From positions 44,337,726 through 44,401,725 of the forward strand of contig CM053266.1 of NCBI GenBank assembly GCA_028583415.1: a stretch of DNA of 64,000 nucleotides, given 5' to 3'. This DNA comes from Protea cynaroides (taxonomy: Eukaryota; Streptophyta; Magnoliopsida; Proteales; Proteaceae). Position numbers and translations under genes: made by a program. Shown here one piece after another: positions 56,940 through 64,000 of the stretch (position 1 is the stretch's first letter; each line of letters begins with the position of its first letter). The notes beneath the pieces were generated by a model that did no database searches, was not told the DNA's origin, and was given only the letters and a program-made list of their open reading frames with translations.

Positions 56940-59900
56940 CCAATTTGAACCCGGTCCAAAGGATCGAAACGATTGTTGGTAATTCAGAACCGATCCTAGA
57001 CCTAATATGCAAAAGCCAGAACGAACCAAATAATTCAGTGATTATAGCACTATGATTGAGTCAGTCCTTAGGTTATCTTTAATATCATTTTTTTAATCTA
57101 TTTATCAAAAGTATTTTTAAAAATAATTTTTTATCTAAAAAATAAAAAACTTTATCAAAAAACATTTTTCTTTTTCTTTGATAGCTACTCTGCATAATAT
57201 ACTTCAGAATGAGAATGGGAAAATTGTAGGAACCCTTTTCCCATAATAAAAGTGGGATAGTCCTTGCGCGTTGTAGGAATCCTTTTCGTAATCAATCCTA
57301 ACATGTGTGTAGTTGATTCTAGGGTTTGCAAATAGGATTCTATGTTAACCTCAATGCTGAAAACCTAATATCCAAAATAAAATAAATGCAACCTCCTTAT
57401 GTCGCTGGAGGTTGGGGGCAACAAAAAATCATGATTCAAGTATTCGGTATCAAATCGGTCACATCAATCGATTTTATATTCATTTTGAATTAGTCGATCT
57501 CCGATCTTAGCCTGTTTTAATATTATTTTAATAAAGATCGAATAAGTGTCAATTTTCCATTGGATTCATATATTGATTCAATTCGAATATATTTCGGTTC
57601 GAATATAATGTCATGACCGATACTATGTCAGACACCTAAATTTAAAACCTTGCATACAACTCAATATATTATATTCCCAATCGCAATGCTTAAAACAAAA
57701 TATTCAGTTTGGCCTCTCTTCATTCTTAGAAGCCAAGGCAAGTTAGAAATAAACATTATTATATTCCCCTTAATATATAATATTTAGTTTTTACTTTCTC
57801 TCTCTATATATTTATGGCAGTGGTGGAGAGAAATAGCAAATAGGTTCCCATCAGTTAAGGATTTGTGGGGTTTGATGGGTAATGAAAACATTTTGGTAGG
57901 GGGGATTACATGAACTTTTTAATATTTTAAAGTTATTACATCAATTTCAGTCTTATCAATGCATCATATCTCTTTGCTTAAGTTATCACAAAGCAACCTC
58001 TTCATTGGACATTGCTCTTCTTATCCCCCTTATTTTTGAGTTTCATTTTTACCCCTTCTATTTATGAAATTGCCCACAAAATCAGATTTATTTATTTATT
58101 TTTACTGTAGATGTTAAAATCTATTTAACACAAGCCGGTGTCATAGTGACAGGCTTTACTTCATTTGTTTGGTCAACTCAAAATTGGAATATTGTATCTC
58201 TCTAAGGTGGTGGTTGGGTTAGCAACTTAGCCTAAGTGGATTGAATAGGTCACCCGCATGTGCTTGCATCTTTTCGGATCTTGTCACCATTCATATCCCA
58301 TTAATTCTCTAATTCGAAAGGTAGGTCCCACACAACCTACTGATGCGATTTCATGAAAAATTCACATACGTACAAATGAACTGAACTTGGATTTATACTT
58401 ATGCAACCTACACCTCGAAACCCGCTCGAGTTGGATAGGGATTGATCTGATATTGATGCACCTATTATATTTTAGCCAAGATTGTCATTGTGCAAAGAAC
58501 CATTATGTATGATTTTTTTTTTTTTACATCATTCTACACACGATTTAGATTTGGAGTGTCTACGAGCTAGTTTCAGTCAGGGCCAAGTTGGTCGCGATTT
58601 TTTAGGGGCAGCCGGAAACATGTCCAATAAGAGATTTAGGTTGGAATGGGCTGCAGTATACACATTAGGTAACGGGATAGCCTCGTGTTGGTTTGTTATT
58701 TGGATGGCTTAATGGGCTCTTATTTGTCCAGTGAAAATTTTAAATTTTAAATAGAAACTTTTGTAATGATTACAACATATGCTATTATATTATTATGTAA
58801 TTAATTCCAAATTAGTCCATTTTTAGTTATTAATTTACACTTCCTTTTGCATCCAAATCCCATCGATTTGAGAAAGAAAATAAATTTTACATCTTATTAG
58901 TATCATTATTAAATGTGTTAAGAAGTTCAGGTAGTTTATACAATCTTATTGTGTTACAACTATAAAATTTTCCATTTAAAGTTATAAGATTTCACTTCCC
59001 TTCAATTTTCCTTGCAACCAAACAAAGCCTATACGTCTGTAATAAGAAAGTTGGATTAATGGGTTTTATCGGGTTAATTCGATTTTGAAACCTCCTAGAG
59101 GATAGATTAGTAGGCTTGGACTAAAGCCCAATCATAAGGGTGTCAATTATAATCCGGAACTAAGAAATTGAACAAAACCGTTCAGTATATAAGGGAGTCA
59201 AATCAAGCTGAAATTAATGGGTTCGATTTAAATTGTTCGATTGTGTTTTATAATCGTTAAACCATTGATTAACCGATAGGGAACCGATTTAAATCGACTA
59301 ATTATTGTCTAACTATAATTTACTATTGACTTTTGAACTAGGGGGAGAATCTTCCCCTTTGGGAATGAATGGTCAGACATTTTTTTTGTGATCTCTCGAG
59401 ATGCAGTTTCGTCTTACTCAAACAAGCACTTTACAGTTTCCATCATACGAAAGCCAAATCCTTGGTGCCAAACATCGTTTTGTTTGAAGAATCGATTTCA
59501 CGGTTTCAAACAAGAATAAGGGGGAGAGTATGATTCTGGCTTTTCTGGATGTCTCACAGTTCCGTCTTTTACAAACAGAGTTACTCTGTTGGAGGCAAAC
59601 GATGGCTGGTCTTCCAGTGGGGGTGGATTACTGGATCACGGACGGTGGGGGAAAACCCCAAAAGGGAAAATGCAAAAATAAATAAATATACCAAACACAT
59701 GCTTCATGAATGGGTTTTGTTCCATTTGACAAATAAAAATAATAATTTAATGGGAAAGGGAATTTGCCTCCGGCTGTGTGACATCCAACTAGGGGTGGGG
59801 TGGTTATTTCACTCTTTCTGTGTCTCGGAGCACACATTATCGAACATTGATTTTTTTCTTAATATAATAGGGAGAGATTCTCTATCTGGCCACAATCCTA

Positions 59901-60890
59901 TGTGCCCTCTCATATGGAAGGTGAAATGATCACTCAACCCCTGATCATTTCATCCCTTAATGTAAAAGGATGCAGGAGCACAATTAAACAAAGAACCCTA
60001 GCCCTAATATAATAATAATGGGAAAGGATTCTCTGATGTTTGATTAGTGGTGTGGCCTCTATTATTTCACCTAGAGTTTGTTTCACTCTTTGACAATCAC
60101 TCTCCTCTTGGATTTTAATCCTCACATGCCCTCAATCTGTCATGAGGAAATCCAGTGACCGAACTTGATATCTTAAAGTGTACTCTGATGCCTAAGGCAA
60201 ATCCGAGCAGTGAACAATAAAAAGGGGTCGAACAATAGAAAGAGAATAAGTAAAGTATATTATAAGAAAATAACACAATAATGTAACATTTGAAAGTTGA
60301 GTCTATTTATAAAGATGACGTGGGGTCTACACATGCCTCCGTAACTGTTTGCAAGAAATTCTTCTGCTAGTTATACATTTGGATGAAGGGGTAAAGGTCA
60401 GATTTGCTCCTACACGAGTAGCAAATGCAAAATTGCCCCCTAAATGTAGAGATTCATGCACCACGTGTAAGTCATTGATAGATTAATAGCATTTATGGAC
60501 ACAATGTGAAAAGAAGTGTGGAAACATCCCCACACCACTTGCGTGTGTTTTTTTTTTTTTTCTTTTTTTTTTCTCCCCATAATTGAGTACTTGTATTATT
60601 GATTTTGTATCAAACCCAAATCCAACATGCAAACATGTTACACATTACCACTTATAGTTAAAGTAATCAATATGAAGTTACAACATTATAGATTGACCCA
60701 ATAAGGTTTGAAGATTATAATGTATGTTGTCATCCTTCCACTTCTAATCATCCACAAAGAAGAGGAGAAGGCCATACAAGAAGATGGAATTTGCTATTGA
60801 TGTTGTTGTCATACTTTAACAATAATACGTTTGTAGAAATTGATATCTTTAATGGGTCCTACAAGGTCAGAGGAGAGAGACATAGATGTT
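56940..60890. other. Intergenic, AT-rich, no gene seen
   Basis: Frames are short and composition-driven. Patches of degenerate AATCGGTT/AACCGATT repeat occur (about 57430-57620 and 59200-59310). No transposon ends or domains were recognised. Confidence 0.55.
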
Positions 60891-60892
60891 AC

Positions 60893-61032
60893 GGATCCAA
60901 ATCCTCTCCTCCCCTTTTCCTCGGCTCCCATCCCATCCAACCGTTGGAGTGTGAGCCGGCTCGAACTCCAATGCACTCCAATGGTTGGATGGAGTGGGAG
61001 CCAGGGAGGCGGGGAGGAGAGGATTTGGTTCC
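60893..61032. mobile_element. Palindromic Mutator-like MITE, short member (140 bp)
   Basis: The left end GGATCCAAATCCTCTCCTCC and the right end (reverse complement GGAACCAAATCCTCTCCTCC) are near-identical. The arms CTCCCATCCCATCCAACC/GGTTGGATGGAGTGGGAG mirror each other around a short centre. The TSD is imperfect: GATGTTAC on the left, TATGTTAC just beyond the right end. Confidence 0.75.
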
Positions 61033-61039
61033 GTTATGT

Positions 61040-64000
61040 TACAGGAAAGAATCCCCAAGTGGTGTCGTGGAGATTATTTTCCCTAATTCTTTTTTTATAT
61101 CATTCATAATTTTTTTTTTTTCTTGAACCCTTTTAGAAGTAATAGTTTTTATTTTCTATGTAATATGTAAGCACGTCTAATAAATATATTAATATATGTA
61201 TGTATGTATATGTATATCTCACAAGGTTGTCAAAATCATTTAAATTAATTTCTGGTGATACGATTGATTTTTTTGTTGTTGTTAATTTGTGTTCCAAATT
61301 CTCTAATGCATCTTTAAATCCTTATAAGATGGTATTAGGATAACCTAACCCAAATGTTAATGTGGTATTAGGTAACCTAACCCAATTTTGTGAAAGATTT
61401 TATGGTTTTTTTTTTTTTTTGGAAATCTATTTTGTATGGATTTGTCAAGGCAAAAAAAAAATCATATTTAATGCAATGACAATAGCCTTATAGTTGTATT
61501 ATCAATAATAGATTTAAATTAATTTAATATTATTATTACTATTATTGCTCACTATTTATTCTGTCATCATAATAATACAATATTAGAACATATTTGTAGA
61601 AGTAATAACAAATACAATGCAACTAAGATTACAAAGTAGTACTAGTAATAAAAATAATAATGATGATGATAATAAATATATAAAGTATTATATAAATAAT
61701 AATTATAATATATAAACATGGCATGTAGAAAAGAAAACAATACATGCATCTAGACAGAGAAAGCAATTACGACCCCATCTTCTACCATGAGGCGTATTAA
61801 TACAGGAGCCAATCTGAAACAAAAGACAAGGAGAATACCATATTTCAACCGGTTATATATATTAAGAATTTGGTTTTTAATATTTTATAAAAAAAGATCA
61901 ATTACATTATTTACTAAAAAAAATCAATTACATTAGAACATGGGTGAAGGGTTGCGCTTTTTTCCATTATGGATCGGTTGGTAGGATTGGGGTGATTAGC
62001 ATAAAATCAAATAGCAAAATCAATTGTGGGCCGATTGGTTTGCCTCACTGAAATCCATTAATAGACCGATTAGATCATTAGATCGATTAACATAAGACTG
62101 ATTGGGGACTGAGATCGATCGGATCGAATATAAATGTGTCCATATCATACAAATGAGGACCGATTACAAGTTGCATGATATTAATTAACCTGGTAATTAA
62201 TGATCAATTAGACTCTATCAATGTTGCATGTAGATTCATGCAACACTGAATACCCCATGTACATAACAAGACATACCATAAGTACATAATAAGACCTAAT
62301 AGTTATACGATCTATAGAGAATAAGTAATAGATAAAATTTTGAAAATAATAACACAATATTCATAAAATGGTAAGACTATATCATTTAACCGAAAGGGGG
62401 TTGCTCTGACAGGAAACCTATGCCTCAAAAAAACAAAAGGTTCTAAGTTCGATTCTTCTTATTGTCTTGGAACCACTTATATAAGGTGTTAAGTATTTAG
62501 GTACAAGTAAAATGATTATTACTCAACCCTAGAATAAATTTATCCATATGATTATGGAGTCAGTAAGAACATACGGGACTAATAAGGCACAAGATAAACA
62601 TCACCATTGTTATAAGTTTCAATTTAATTGCTTTTTGCCATGTGATCCTACAAAGCATTTGGAAATACTTAAAAACCAACTTTGGACAAATTTTTTTAAT
62701 GAATTAAAGATACAAGAAGAGAAGTCAATAAATATATAATTGAAGCTTAAAAAATATCGAGAAAGAATAATTTAAATATTTATTGGCTTGAAAGTATAAA
62801 GTGATAGAGAAAATTGCCAAATGTAGCATGGAATGCAACATACAATTAGTCAGGTTTCATTCATACCTAATGGTGAATGTCCAAACCAACACTTGTGCTC
62901 ATGCATGGTAGCTATGTATAAAATATTTTTATAATTAATATTAGAATCCGGTTTTATGCAGCAGACGACAACTAGCTATCCAAAGTCAACCCCTCACGGA
63001 AGATGATATTATGAAATTTATATTGAGACACTAATCAACCATTGCAAATAACCATTTAATCCTTGGAATCATCATTATGTTGATAATTATAATACACGTC
63101 TCTCACATTTTTTGACCTTTCTCCTTTTATTCATGTGGGTTTTTTATATACAAATTGTGATGCATGCATTTTTTTTTTCCTATGTTCATTGATTTAACGT
63201 GAGAGATATTAATACGCACAGGTAACGTGTAAATCTTTTTTCTGAAAAGTAATAATTAAATTAGTCTAAAACAATAAAAAAATATCATTAAAATAAAATG
63301 GAAATTTAAAAAAAAATCCAAAACCAAGTATATTTACATAATTATTGCGAAATTATATTATTGATCAATACCATTACATTTATACTTTGATTTAAAAAAT
63401 GTATATTCTCTTTCATAATTTCATGTGTAGCTTTGAATTTCACCACTATAATATATAAATCAGAACCACAATGTTTTTCTCTTCCATTCACGTGGAATTG
63501 GTTCAATTTTGGTTTATCAGTCTAATTTTGATTCGGTTCGAAATGTAATGAACATAAATAAAAAATATTAGATGGTTTTAATTTTCTAGACCAAAATCAA
63601 ATAATAATCGATTCCACTTATTTGGTTCCTAATTGATTTCCCCTCTATAGATTTTTGTCCGTTGGTATTGCATAACCAGTACTCAACATTCCTCCCACCC
63701 ACATAGAAAGGAATAAATGTTAGGAAATATACAAATACTAGTTAAAAAAAATGTGGAAGTCCATCAAGTTTGACAAAAATAAAACAACGATGAGAGATGT
63801 GAAAGCACGAGAGAAATAGAGCGTAAAAGATATTATAATATTCAATCAATTTAACAAAAATCTTCGATTTGGTTTGCAATCGACAATTTCTTTATTAAAA
63901 CCGAAATCTATCAAATTTTGAGATCTTTAAAACCAAAACCGAACCAATTATCTACCATTCGGTTTGATTTAATTTGATTTTCTATCGGTTGATTTAAGTT
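61040..64000. other. Intergenic, very AT-rich, no gene seen
   Basis: Long A/T and TAA/ATT runs (about 61190-61210, 61500-61720), degenerate CGGTT/AACCG patches (about 61950-62130, 63500-64000), and one possible SINE (62385-62480). No coding signal or transposon ends were resolved. Confidence 0.55.
62385..62480 (+). mobile_element. Possible tRNA-derived SINE
   Basis: A-box-like GTTGCTCTGACAGG and, about 40 nt on, a B-box-like AGTTCGATTC within GGTTCTAAGTTCGATTC. The spacing fits an RNA polymerase III internal promoter. There is no cloverleaf, so it is not a functional tRNA. The ends are not defined. Confidence 0.3.

Noticed and set aside
61500..61720. A CRISPR-like or satellite array
   Set aside because: The ATT/TAA repetition is simple AT-rich sequence without regular repeat-spacer structure.

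Overview
The window is nuclear DNA from a flowering plant. The evidence is spliced genes with GT-AG introns, plant-only protein families (a plastid-targeted EF-P, a SIP1/ASIL-type trihelix factor, a PUB62-type U-box protein), telo-box and site II promoter motifs, and a dense mix of Ty1/copia, TRIM, LINE (L1 and RTE), SINE, Mutator-like MITE and other TIR elements. The sequence does not allow a species call. No bacterial operons, CRISPR arrays, rRNA genes or functional tRNA genes were found.

Host genes, left to right. (1) A partial minus-strand exon at the left edge, unidentified. (2) A small single-exon ORF at 747-1082 (+) encoding a 111-residue basic protein. (3) Plastid elongation factor P at 3468-12888 (-): seven exons join in frame to 232 residues, and two introns are bloated by transposons. 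(4) A trihelix transcription factor at 17492-18700 (+), with an intronless CDS and an intron in the 5' UTR. (5) A U-box E3 ligase of the PUB62/63 type at 28038-40517 (+): eight exons join to 429 residues, and the introns hold a TRIM, a 5'-truncated L1 and a gag-only copia element. (6) A plant-specific protein of unknown function with DLNxxP/LDLN (EAR-like) motifs at 50304-54576 (-): seven exons join to 611 residues. About 9.4 kb at the right end has no recognisable gene.

Mobile DNA fills most of the remainder. Two families stand out because several members and their target-site duplications (TSDs) can be read directly. The first has AGGGAAATT-type termini and 7-bp TSDs (5619-6959, 10565-11007, 40983-42738). 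Its longest member carries what looks like a fragment of an arabinogalactan-protein gene. The second is a GC-rich, almost fully palindromic Mutator-like MITE family with GGATYCAAATCC-like ends and 9-bp TSDs (13114-13355, 55663-55883, 56686-56929, 60893-61032). Other clear insertions are a gag-only copia (37055-39331, perfect CAGAT TSD), an RT-deleted copia (44371-48449), a TRIM (30415-31431), an L1 fragment with a 13-bp TSD (32975-34042), a decayed RTE LINE (21340-22970), and a nested SINE plus L1-tail insertion at 20265-20422.

The genes are unrelated housekeeping or regulatory loci, not a cluster. I found no undescribed multigene system. The most novel material is the two TIR families, the gene fragments inside them, and the uncharacterised EAR-motif protein. 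All exon coordinates were read by hand from splice consensus and frame continuity and have no transcript support here.
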